DNA from: Bacteroidota bacterium
GTDB lineage: Bacteria; Bacteroidota; Bacteroidia; AKYH767-A; OLB10
DNA: 64,000 nt
Assembly: GCA_016722525.1 (NCBI GenBank)
Contig: JADKJB010000003.1
Location: 310,001-374,000 of the forward strand
Direction: 5' to 3'
Below, piece by piece: positions 18,431 to 27,170 of this stretch. A model generated the notes under the pieces. The model was given only the letters and a program-made list of their open reading frames with translations, searched no databases and was not told the origin of the DNA. Both the position numbers and the translations under genes were made by a program. Every line of letters starts with the position of its first letter. Within the stretch, counting starts at the first letter, position 1.

Positions 18431-19198
18431 TTAATCTTCTCTCCATTCTTTACCTGTAAGGTTCAAAAAAACATCTTCAAGATTTGCTTTTTTTACTTCT
18501 TTTTTTCTTTCAAAACCTGATGCAACTAATTTATCGATGAGATTGTCAGGGCTGTCGAATGCAATAATTTTTCCCTTCTCAACAATAGCAACTCTGTCAC
18601 ACAATTGTTCAGCTTCATCCATATAATGCGTTGTAATAACAACGGTAGTTCCGCTATTGCGGATATTTTTTATCAACTCCCATAAATTTCTTCTCGCTTG
18701 AGGATCCAGCCCTGTAGTAGGTTCATCCAGAAAAATAATTTTTGGTTGATTGATGAGTGTAGTAGCAATGGAGAAGCGCTGTTTTTGGCCGCCTGATAAT
18801 TCTTTGTATTTTGCTTTGGCCTTTTCTTCCAATGCAACTTTTTTTAGTAACTCCATAGGTTGCACCGGAACATTGTACAAACCTGCAAACAAATCAATTA
18901 ATTCTAGTAGCGTTAAACTCGGATAATACCCTGCAGCCTGCAATTGAACCCCAATTTGTTGTTTAATCTGGTTCGCATATTTTCGTGTATCGAGTCCGTT
19001 TATAAATACCTCACCACTTGTTTGTTCTCTGAGAGTTTCCATGATTTCCATGGTTGTTGTTTTGCCTGCACCATTTGGTCCAAGCAAACCGAAAATCTCA
19101 CCCTCATACACCTCAAAGCTAATCGCATCTACAGCACGCAGTTCACCATATTTTTTCACCAGCGATTGCACTTTAATAACAACACTGTTTCTATTCAT
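18431..19198 (-). CDS. ABC transporter ATP-binding protein
   Basis: About 255 residues. Walker A GPNGAGKTT, Q-loop VQLQ, signature LSGGQKQRFSIA, Walker B IIFLDEPTTGLDP and H-loop TTHYMDEAEQ are all present. An in-frame codon at 19228 would add ten residues, but ATG 19198 (MNRNSVVIKVQSLVKKYG) fits the family start better. It serves the ABC-2 permease immediately downstream. Confidence 0.93.
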   Translation of the reverse strand: MNRNSVVIKVQSLVKKYGELRAVDAISFEVYEGEIFGLLGPNGAGKTTTMEIMETLREQTSGEVFINGLDTRKYANQIKQQIGVQLQAAGYYPSLTLLELIDLFAGLYNVPVQPMELLKKVALEEKAKAKYKELSGGQKQRFSIATTLINQPKIIFLDEPTTGLDPQARRNLWELIKNIRNSGTTVVITTHYMDEAEQLCDRVAIVEKGKIIAFDSPDNLIDKLVASGFERKKEVKKANLEDVFLNLTGKEWRED

Positions 19199-19318
19199 AA
19201 AAGACGAATTCAAAGTGTAAAGGTACATAATACCTGATATTAGCAGAAATACAAAACCTTAACTAAAGCAGATGAATGCGTTGAGCTAAAAGCATCCTGC
19301 TAATAGCAAAATGGGCAT

Positions 19319-19346
19319 TTTGGTTACCTGCGAATGCTTAACTTTG
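19319..19346 (+). promoter_or_regulatory. Putative promoter of the DUF3109 gene
   Basis: TTTG (19319-19322), a 16-base spacer and TAACTTTG (19339-19346), an exact -7 box. The ATG is 24 bases past the -7 box. The spacer is slightly short. Confidence 0.5.
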
Positions 19347-19369
19347 CGTACTTAATTTAGTGCTGCAAA

Positions 19370-19942
19370 ATGATCCAGATTGGAAATGCTCTAGTATCGT
19401 CTGAAATTTTTGAAAAAAAATTTGTTTGTGATCTGGATAAATGCAGGGGTGCCTGTTGCGTAGAAGGAGATAGTGGAGCACCACTGGAGAAAGAGGAACT
19501 AGCAATACTGGAAAAGATCTATCCTAAAGTAGCTCCTTATTTGTCGGAAGATGGCAGGAAATCGATAGAAAAGTATGGAAAGTATCTTATCGATAGTGAT
19601 GGTGATTATGTAACACCTCTGGTTAATGGAGAGTTGGAGTGCGCCTATACTATTTTTGAAAATGGGTTGGCGAAGTGTGGTATAGAAAAGGCCTATGAAG
19701 ATGGAAAGATAAAATTCAAAAAGCCGATCTCCTGCCATTTGTATCCCATCAGAATACAAAAATTAAAAAGTGGTACAGAAGCGCTCAATTATCATAAATG
19801 GGATCTTTGTAAGGCGGCATGCACTTTAGGGAAAAAACTAGAAGTTCCTATTTATAAATTCCTTAAAGCTCCGCTAATCAGAAAGTACGGTAAGAAATGG
19901 TTCAATGAATTGGAAATTGCCGTGAAACATCTAGAAAAATAA
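19370..19942 (+). CDS. DUF3109 family cysteine-rich protein
   Basis: 190 residues with nine cysteines in conserved clusters: FVCDLDKCRGACC near the start, then LEC, AKC, ISCHLYPIRI and WDLCKAAC. This arrangement is that of the DUF3109 family, widespread in Bacteroidota. The cysteines suggest metal or Fe-S binding, in the manner of YkgJ-like proteins, but no function has been shown to my knowledge. It has its own promoter and faces away from the ABC genes. Confidence 0.9.
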   Translation: MIQIGNALVSSEIFEKKFVCDLDKCRGACCVEGDSGAPLEKEELAILEKIYPKVAPYLSEDGRKSIEKYGKYLIDSDGDYVTPLVNGELECAYTIFENGLAKCGIEKAYEDGKIKFKKPISCHLYPIRIQKLKSGTEALNYHKWDLCKAACTLGKKLEVPIYKFLKAPLIRKYGKKWFNELEIAVKHLEK

Positions 19943-20273
19943 CTTTTTTTCCACGATGTCATTAAAACCTTTGAATGGCTTATAAACATTGAGTAAGGTC
20001 TGTTTCAATTAACAAACCATACTAGAAAACAAAACATTTTGTATTATTTTTTTATTAACTCAATTGTGTTGAAAAATAGAGGCGATTGTTCAAAAAATTG
20101 AATTGTTTTAGAGTTTAATTTTATGAAAGTTTGCAGTGGAATCAGAAGCAGGATCTTTCTACCTTAAAGCCACTGATTCTCAATCAAAATTCAAATTAGT
20201 AAAGAGTGAAAATGGCCTGGTTGGCGAACTGACCGGGTAGTGGAATTGTCAACTATTTAAAAATTAAAGATAT
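19943..20273 (+). other. nrdB leader region
   Basis: No gene seen. It holds a possible RNA stem, CCTGGTT (20216-20222) with GACCGGG (20231-20237), two G.U pairs and an eight-base loop, 37 bases before nrdB. The segment CGGGTAGTGG (20234-20243) is the exact reverse complement of CCACTACCCG found after nrdB (21246-21255). I could not identify an NrdR box or a consensus promoter here. Confidence 0.35.
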
Positions 20274-21233
20274 ATGGAAGTTTTGCTGCAGGAGAACAAG
20301 GATCGTTTCGTTTTACTCCCAATTAAGTACCCGGAAATATGGAAAATGTACAAGAAGCATGAAGCATCTTTCTGGACAGCTGAAGAAATCGACCTTTCAC
20401 CTGATTTAAAAGATTGGGAACGCCTCACTAATGATGAGCAACACTTTGTAAAACACATACTTGCCTTTTTCGCTGCAAGCGATGGTATTGTCAATGAGAA
20501 TCTTGCAGTGAATTTCATGAAAGAGGTGCAATTGCCTGAAGCACGTTGCTTTTATGGGTTTCAAATTATGATTGAAAACATTCACTCTGAAACTTACTCT
20601 CTATTAATAGACACTTATATCAAGGATCCAATTGAAAAGGACCGATTGTTTCATGCACTTGATACAGTTCCTTGTGTTCAAAAGAAAGCCGAATGGGCAC
20701 TTAAATGGATTAACAACGGTTCTTTTGCTGAAAGACTTGTGGCTTTTGCAGCTGTAGAAGGAATTTTCTTTTCAGGAAGCTTCTGCTCTATTTTCTGGTT
20801 GAAAAAACGAGGACTTATGCCGGGGTTGAGTTTCTCTAATGAGTTGATCTCAAGGGATGAGGGACTGCATTGTGATTTTGCTTGCCTGCTGTATAGTATG
20901 CTTGATACTAAATTGTCGCAACAACGCATCTATGAAATTATTGAAGATGCTGTTAAAAATGAACATGAATTTGTTACTGATGCACTTCCGGTTTCATTAA
21001 TTGGAATGAATTCTAAACTCATGTGTCAGTATATTGAGTTTGTTGCCGATCGTTTATTGGTTTCTTTGGGATATCCTAAAATATATAACGCAACCAATCC
21101 GTTTGATTTTATGGAAACCATTTCATTGCAAGGCAAAACCAACTTCTTCGAGAAAAGAGTTGCTGAATACCAAAAAGCAGGTGTAATGAATACCAAGGAA
21201 CAGCAGGAATTTAAATTAGACGAAGATTTCTAG
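20274..21233 (+). CDS. nrdB: Ribonucleotide reductase class I, small (radical) subunit
   Basis: 319 residues. It makes the tyrosyl radical needed to reduce ribonucleotides to deoxyribonucleotides. The metal ligands are all in place: D70 (FFAASD), E101 and H104 with radical Tyr Y108 (ENIHSETY), a Glu in AVEGIFFSGSF, and E and H in SRDEGLHCDF. The match to the E. coli spacing D84/E115/H118/Y122 is exact. The tail ends in EFKLDEDF, as expected for binding the large subunit. The gene lies upstream of nrdA, the reverse of the enterobacterial order, and ends in TAG. Confidence 0.97.
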   Translation: MEVLLQENKDRFVLLPIKYPEIWKMYKKHEASFWTAEEIDLSPDLKDWERLTNDEQHFVKHILAFFAASDGIVNENLAVNFMKEVQLPEARCFYGFQIMIENIHSETYSLLIDTYIKDPIEKDRLFHALDTVPCVQKKAEWALKWINNGSFAERLVAFAAVEGIFFSGSFCSIFWLKKRGLMPGLSFSNELISRDEGLHCDFACLLYSMLDTKLSQQRIYEIIEDAVKNEHEFVTDALPVSLIGMNSKLMCQYIEFVADRLLVSLGYPKIYNATNPFDFMETISLQGKTNFFEKRVAEYQKAGVMNTKEQQEFKLDEDF

Positions 21234-21466
21234 AATTATTTCCGGCCACTACCCGCATAAAATGGGCAATGTTTGAAACTTGGTTAATAACTACCAAAGG
21301 GCTTCCGGAAAAACAACTTATTTAATTTTCACATTAGCATCACAAAGTTGATGCAGTAGAAGTCAACAAAAAGTTGGACTGTAACTGCGTCTCCCTTAGT
21401 TAAAAATCCAAAACAGGAAATTATTTCCTGAATCAAATTATAAAACCACAATAAAATTTTTAAATC

Positions 21467-23866
21467 ATGTTTGTATACAAAAGAGACGGCCGGAAGGAAA
21501 CAGTAAAATTTGATAAAATAACCTCCCGCATTCAGCGCCTTTGTTATGGGCTTTCTCCAGAACATGTGGAGCCGGTGCAAGTAGCTATTAAAGTTATTGA
21601 GGGCATTTATGATGGTGTTACTACCAGCGAACTCGATAATCTGGCTGCTGAAATTGCTGCTTCTCTTACCACAAAGCATCCTGATTATGCATTGCTGGCT
21701 TCGAGGATAGCCATCTCTAATTTACATAAAAATACGAAGAAGTCGTTTTCTGAAACCATGCGTGACTTGCATGATTACATTGATCCAATCACTAAACTGA
21801 ATTCATCTTTAATTGCTGATGATGTTTTTAAAATTATAAACGAAAACGCTGACCTGCTGGATTCCACAATTATTTATGACCGTGATTTTGGGTATGATTT
21901 TTTTGGTTTTAAAACATTAGAGAAATCGTACTTGCTCAAATTGAATGGCAAAGTGGTGGAGCGCCCTCAGCATATGCTTATGCGTGTTTCCGTTGGAATT
22001 CACAAAGAGGACATTGATTCTGCAATTGAAACCTACAATCTCATGAGCGAGCGATGGTTCACTCATGCAACTCCTACTCTGTTCAATGCAGGAACTCCGA
22101 AACCACAACTCTCTTCTTGTTTTCTACTTACAATGCAAGGCGACAGTATTGATGGAATTTATGACACATTAAAACAGTGTGCACAAATTTCTCAATCGGC
22201 TGGCGGCATTGGATTGAGTATTCATAACATTCGTGCAACAGGTTCTTATATCAGAGGAACCAATGGTACCAGCAACGGTATTGTTCCAATGCTTCGTGTA
22301 TTCAATGATACTGCCAGATATGTGGATCAGGGTGGTGGGAAAAGAAAAGGTTCTTTCGCAATTTATCTGGAGCCCTGGCATGCCGATATTTTTGAATTCC
22401 TGGAGTTGAAAAAGAACCATGGTAAGGAAGAATTACGTGCAAGAGATTTGTTTTTAGCACTTTGGGTTTCTGATTTATTTATGAAGCGCGTTGAAGAAGA
22501 AGGAGACTGGTCACTCTTTTGCCCTAATGAATCGCCGGGACTTTCAGACTGTTACGGAGACGAATTTGAAGCCTTGTACACACGTTATGAAAGAGAAGGA
22601 AAAGCCAGAAAAGTCATCAAAGCAAGAGAACTCTGGACAGCCATTCTTGAATCGCAAATTGAAACCGGAACGCCTTACATGCTTTACAAAGATGCTTGTA
22701 ATGAGAAATCAAATCAAAAAAATCTAGGTACAATAAAGAGTTCCAATCTTTGCACCGAGATCATTGAATATACGTCTAAAGATGAAGTAGCTGTTTGCAA
22801 TCTCGCTTCCGTTTCCTTGCCGCGCTTTGTGGTGGATGGCAAATTTGATCATCAAAAATTGTTTGATATCACCTATGTGGTGACCAAAAACCTGAATAAA
22901 ATTATTGATGTCAATTATTATCCCGTACCGGAAGCCCGCAACTCTAATATGCGTCATCGCCCAATCGGAATAGGTGTGCAGGGCCTTGCCGATGCATTTA
23001 TATTATTGCGTATGCCTTTTGAATCAGAAGAAGCACGTGCGCTAAACCGTGAGATATTTGAAACTATTTACTATGCAGCAATGACTGCTTCAAAGGATCT
23101 TGCAAAAGTACTTGGACCCTATGAAACTTACGAAGGATCACCTTTGTCGAAAGGTATTTTCCAGTATGACATGTGGAATGTAACTCCATCATCACGTTGG
23201 GAGTGGGATGTACTCAAAGAAGAGGTTGCTAAATTTGGAGCCAGAAATTCTCTGTTGCTGGCACCAATGCCAACTGCATCTACCTCACAAATTCTTGGAA
23301 ATAACGAGTGCTTTGAGGCTTATACTTCCAACATTTATACACGAAGAGTCCTTTCCGGTGAATTTGTGATTGTTAATAAACACCTGTTGCTCGACTTAGT
23401 AAATATGGGATTATGGAACAATGACCTCAAAAACAAACTTATGGCCAGTAACGGTTCAGTTCAAAACATTACTGAAATTCCGGAAAACATAAAGGAGTTG
23501 TACAAAACTGTTTGGGAAATCAAACAAAGAGCCATAATTGATATGGCCGCCGATCGTGGGGCTTATATTTGCCAAAGTCAATCACTCAATGTATTTATTC
23601 CAAATGCAAATTTTGCTAAACTAAGTTCAATGCACTTTTATGCCTGGAAAAAAGGCTTAAAGACCGGAATGTATTATCTGAGAACTAAATCTGCAGTAGA
23701 TGCAATTAAATTTACGATTGATTCCTCTTACATAAAACAAAACGATGAAAACGAAGCCAATGCTGCCAGTATTGCTTCCAATTTAAAAATAGCCAATGAG
23801 GTCGCTCTTGCTGAAGTAAGTTGCAGTATCGATAATCCGGATGATTGCCTGGCGTGCGGCAGTTAA
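21467..23866 (+). CDS. nrdA: Ribonucleotide reductase class I, large (catalytic) subunit
   Basis: 799 residues. An N-terminal ATP-cone (1 to about 95) gives allosteric control of activity. Active-site residues are visible: Cys in QLSSCFLL, the N-x-C-x-E set in SSNLCTEI, Cys in AVCNLASVSLP, the radical-path Tyr pair in TGMYYLRTKSA, and a C-terminal redox pair in DCLACGS. It works with NrdB just upstream. The 233-base spacer contains a copy of a ten-base segment complementary to the nrdB leader. A strong terminator follows. Confidence 0.97.
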   Translation: MFVYKRDGRKETVKFDKITSRIQRLCYGLSPEHVEPVQVAIKVIEGIYDGVTTSELDNLAAEIAASLTTKHPDYALLASRIAISNLHKNTKKSFSETMRDLHDYIDPITKLNSSLIADDVFKIINENADLLDSTIIYDRDFGYDFFGFKTLEKSYLLKLNGKVVERPQHMLMRVSVGIHKEDIDSAIETYNLMSERWFTHATPTLFNAGTPKPQLSSCFLLTMQGDSIDGIYDTLKQCAQISQSAGGIGLSIHNIRATGSYIRGTNGTSNGIVPMLRVFNDTARYVDQGGGKRKGSFAIYLEPWHADIFEFLELKKNHGKEELRARDLFLALWVSDLFMKRVEEEGDWSLFCPNESPGLSDCYGDEFEALYTRYEREGKARKVIKARELWTAILESQIETGTPYMLYKDACNEKSNQKNLGTIKSSNLCTEIIEYTSKDEVAVCNLASVSLPRFVVDGKFDHQKLFDITYVVTKNLNKIIDVNYYPVPEARNSNMRHRPIGIGVQGLADAFILLRMPFESEEARALNREIFETIYYAAMTASKDLAKVLGPYETYEGSPLSKGIFQYDMWNVTPSSRWEWDVLKEEVAKFGARNSLLLAPMPTASTSQILGNNECFEAYTSNIYTRRVLSGEFVIVNKHLLLDLVNMGLWNNDLKNKLMASNGSVQNITEIPENIKELYKTVWEIKQRAIIDMAADRGAYICQSQSLNVFIPNANFAKLSSMHFYAWKKGLKTGMYYLRTKSAVDAIKFTIDSSYIKQNDENEANAASIASNLKIANEVALAEVSCSIDNPDDCLACGS

Positions 23867-23908
23867 AATAAATTCTGTTTCCCTTTAAGGGGGATCCAAT
23901 ACGAATGA

Positions 23909-23944
23909 AAAGAGCCCCGAAAACATTCCGGGGCTCTTTTTTTA
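23909..23944 (+). terminator. Intrinsic terminator of nrdA
   Basis: AGAGCCCCG and CGGGGCTCT form a perfect GC-rich stem around a loop of about nine bases, followed by a T-run. It lies about 45 bases after the nrdA stop. Confidence 0.92.
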
Positions 23945-24112
23945 ATTGTGCTATTGCCAATACGTATTAACTTTCATCTTAACTTATAGAAAGTCATGTG
24001 ATCAAATTCCACCTATTTTTATCCCTTGCAAACAATTAGTTGCCTGCCCGCTTTTAATAACTAACTTTAACAAAGATAAGTTCCAACCACCAACCATAAC
24101 ACCAATTTACAA

Positions 24113-25288
24113 ATGTCAACTATTTCCGATGTGTCCTCTCTGACTTTAATAGCCAAAACAATTTTTGGATTGGAGGAGCTACTTGCTGCAGAATTGCAGA
24201 AAATTGGTGCTCGTGATATTGAGGTTTTGAATAGGGCAGTTATGTTTACGGGCGATAAGGGAATGATTTATAAGAGTAATTTGACCCTGCGCACGGCACT
24301 TCGTATTTTGGTTCCAATTGCAAAGTTTGAAGTTAGCAATGAGCAAAGTTTATATGAGGGTATCAAAGCCATCAACTGGGAAGAATACCTCGATGTAACA
24401 GATTCACTCGCTATTGATACGGTATTGAGTACAGATATATTTACTCATTCTCAATTTATTTCTCAAAAAGCTAAAGATGCTATTGTGGATCAATTTCGAG
24501 AAAAATATGATAAACGACCTGATGTAGATCTTGACAGACCTACACTAAGAATTAATCTGCATATTCACGATACAACTTGCTCTGTTGCATTAGATTCTTC
24601 AGGCGACAGTCTGCATAAAAGAGGCTATCGGGATCAAACTAATCTGGCGCCGATTAATGAAGTACTTGCTGCAGGATTGGTGTTGCTCACGGGATGGGAT
24701 TGCAAAAAAACACTTATTGATCCCATGTGTGGATCAGGTACCATATTGATTGAAGCAGCACTTATTGCCGCAAATATTCCTCCGGGATATTACAGAGTGG
24801 ATTATGGATTTATGCATTGGAAAAAGTTTCTTCCCTACGAGGAAAGTCTTTATCAAACTATTTATGATGCTGCTATAGCACGCATCATATCAGAAACACC
24901 AAATATACTTGGAGGAGAATTGTCTCACCATGTAACCCGAAAAGCTAAAGAAAATATTAAGCTGGCACGTGTTGAAGACATTGTTTCCATAAGAGAGAGC
25001 GACATGGTTGATTTCGAAGTGCCTGAAGGGGGTGGAATTGTAATTATGAATCCCCCGTACGGAGAACGAATGGATAAAGATAATCTCGAAGAACTTTACA
25101 AAAGTATTGGAGATACATTTAAAAAGAAATATACTGGCTTTGATTGCTGGCTGATAACCTCAAACATGCAAGCGCTGAAGTTTGTTGGACTTCGCCCATC
25201 AAGAAAAATTCCTGTATTTAACGGCCCGCTTGAATGCCGGTTTGTAAAATATCAGATGTATGCTGGAACAAAAAAATACATAAAATAA
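24113..25288 (+). CDS. THUMP-domain class I rRNA methyltransferase (RlmL N-terminal half-like)
   Basis: 391 residues. An N-terminal THUMP RNA-binding region (about 10-160) is followed by a class I methyltransferase. The SAM-binding motif is DPMCGSGTILIEAALIAANIPPG and the catalytic motif is NPPYGERM, which points to N2-guanine methylation. The protein matches the methyltransferase half of E. coli RlmL (23S rRNA m2G2445), which is a separate gene in many Bacteroidota. The start ATG 24113 gives a complete THUMP region. It is followed by a terminator shared with the convergent gene. Confidence 0.9.
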   Translation: MSTISDVSSLTLIAKTIFGLEELLAAELQKIGARDIEVLNRAVMFTGDKGMIYKSNLTLRTALRILVPIAKFEVSNEQSLYEGIKAINWEEYLDVTDSLAIDTVLSTDIFTHSQFISQKAKDAIVDQFREKYDKRPDVDLDRPTLRINLHIHDTTCSVALDSSGDSLHKRGYRDQTNLAPINEVLAAGLVLLTGWDCKKTLIDPMCGSGTILIEAALIAANIPPGYYRVDYGFMHWKKFLPYEESLYQTIYDAAIARIISETPNILGGELSHHVTRKAKENIKLARVEDIVSIRESDMVDFEVPEGGGIVIMNPPYGERMDKDNLEELYKSIGDTFKKKYTGFDCWLITSNMQALKFVGLRPSRKIPVFNGPLECRFVKYQMYAGTKKYIK

Positions 25289-25340
25289 TCAATAACATTG
25301 AATCATAATTCAAAGATCGAAATCCTGTTTTGATAGAAAT

Positions 25341-25371
25341 AAAAGCCCTCTAATTACGGGGCTTTTTTTAT
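25341..25371. terminator. Intrinsic terminator between convergent genes
   Basis: AAAAGCCC and GGGGCTTTT form a stem around TCTAATTAC, with T-runs usable on either strand. It lies between the methyltransferase and the convergent T9SS cargo gene. Confidence 0.85.
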
Positions 25372-25381
25372 TTCTAAATAC

Positions 25382-27082
25382 TTACATTACTATGAATTTT
25401 CCAGTATAATTTCTGTTACCTTCTGCATTTTTAAGTTCATAAATATAAACCCCTTTCTGTAAAGATTTGGCAGATATAGTGGCTTTTTCGCCTGTGAGCT
25501 GTTGTTGAGAAATTAATTTTCCTTTGACATCGAAAACTTTTAAATTAAACAACTCACCATTTCGATTACTGAAAGTCACAACAGCATCTTCTGTAACCGG
25601 ATTTGGCAATAGGGTTACAACATCTAAAGCAGTAGGTTCATTAAGACCTACCGGTATGGTATAAACGAGAGTATTTAATGTGGTATTTGTTACAACAGCA
25701 GCGTTAAAATCAAAATAAATATATCCTGTATTATTTAACACAGTATTATTTGGCAACCCTGTTTTGATACGGCTTCTATATCTCACGAAACCATGACTTT
25801 CAGGTTCATTAATATTGCTATCAGGAAGTAGTATATTATCAAATGTAAAAGTAACGATTCCGCTAGTTCGTAAATCAACATCAACAGGATGGCTTGATGC
25901 AATAAGTTCAAAGCTGGATAGATCGAGTATATTTTTATTTAATGTATCAAGAATCATCACTTTGAAAGCCGTATCGTTTCCGGTATTTTGGAAACGGATT
26001 ACAAAATCAAGAGTATCCGACATTAAGGTATAATGTGGCACTTGAACACCTTCTGGAATTACCGATTTGTCATTGGGATCAAATGCGCAAATGGTTGATT
26101 GTGTTAATAACGATTCATCAACATCAGCAATGTTGCCATTCACATCCCTTGCAATTACCTGAATGGCATTTGTTATGGATACTCCTGGGCCGGGCAGTGC
26201 TAGTGTAACAATTATATTTCTTGTTTCTCCTGGTAATAGGTTGATATAATTCCAGGTATAAACATTACCGTTAATGTTATCTGGGGGAATATTTGCTGAA
26301 ACATACCCACAATTAGTGGACCGAATTAATTTTACCTCACCATAAGTTGGACTCGTTCCTGTATTGGTAAATGTTATATAATAATTAATGTCTCTAAAGC
26401 ATCTCGGCAGTACCGCTCCTGTTAAACTTCCATCAATATCTATGAAATCAATAACACCTTTTAATCCGAAATCAATTCCTGAAACATTGGTGCTGCCTAA
26501 TGCTACAGATACCATAGAAGGAGTGGTAACATTCCATATTGGTGAGGCCTTGATCTCTACATCTTTGTTTCCTGCTGTAGTTCCAAAAGTATAAACGCCA
26601 GTAGAATTTGTAAAGGAATAAGCACTGTCAGGCAACAGAAGTATTTTTTGATTGTACATAGGATTTTCAGTTCCATTTTGAGTGCCACTGGAATCAGAGT
26701 CAAGAAAAACAGTACCAGAAACAAAAACATCGCCAATGTTAAATCCGCCAGGAATGGTAAATGAGTTAAATATATTTTGATCATAATTCACCGTATAATT
26801 TCCTGTAGGAACACTCGAAAAAATAGTCCAATCGGCGGTTAAGTGGTCATCGTCAATAATAGTAACAGAATTTGGGTATATAGTACTAGTTCCTTTATAC
26901 ATAAAAAAATCACCAAAGACTGAAGGGGCAGAGCCCATTGTAAAGAAAAACCCTGATGCAGTTACAGTAGTGGTTATTGTAGTCCCTCTTACTCCTGCAT
27001 TTGGATTGATGGAAATAAAAGTTTGGGAATAGGAAGCTGTAAATACGAATAAGAAGAATAGTAGAAGTTGGAGTTTTTTCAT
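25382..27082 (-). CDS. Secreted protein with DUF11-like repeat region and T9SS type A sorting domain
   Basis: About 566 residues from ATG 27082 (MKKLQLLLFFLFVFTASYSQ signal peptide); an upstream start at 27115 would put ten residues before the signal. The middle has Ig-like beta domains, including a SdrD B-like segment (VFLDSDSSGTQNGTENPMYNQKI is similar to collagen-binding B domains) and a DUF11/DUF7619-like stretch with VIPEGVQVPHYT and DFVIRFQNTGNDTAFKVMI. The C-terminus (from about 480) is a T9SS type A domain (LLPNPVTEDAVVTFSN...KGVYIYELKNAEG). It is probably a cell-surface or secreted adhesion protein; the ligand is unknown. Confidence 0.88.
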   Translation of the reverse strand: MKKLQLLLFFLFVFTASYSQTFISINPNAGVRGTTITTTVTASGFFFTMGSAPSVFGDFFMYKGTSTIYPNSVTIIDDDHLTADWTIFSSVPTGNYTVNYDQNIFNSFTIPGGFNIGDVFVSGTVFLDSDSSGTQNGTENPMYNQKILLLPDSAYSFTNSTGVYTFGTTAGNKDVEIKASPIWNVTTPSMVSVALGSTNVSGIDFGLKGVIDFIDIDGSLTGAVLPRCFRDINYYITFTNTGTSPTYGEVKLIRSTNCGYVSANIPPDNINGNVYTWNYINLLPGETRNIIVTLALPGPGVSITNAIQVIARDVNGNIADVDESLLTQSTICAFDPNDKSVIPEGVQVPHYTLMSDTLDFVIRFQNTGNDTAFKVMILDTLNKNILDLSSFELIASSHPVDVDLRTSGIVTFTFDNILLPDSNINEPESHGFVRYRSRIKTGLPNNTVLNNTGYIYFDFNAAVVTNTTLNTLVYTIPVGLNEPTALDVVTLLPNPVTEDAVVTFSNRNGELFNLKVFDVKGKLISQQQLTGEKATISAKSLQKGVYIYELKNAEGNRNYTGKFIVM

Positions 27083-27170
27083 GTCATTATGTTTCTTATG
27101 TAAATGTAAACACAACTTTACTAGTATCCAAAGAAATTTTCAATTTGGTACTTAAGTACGAATTGAAACA

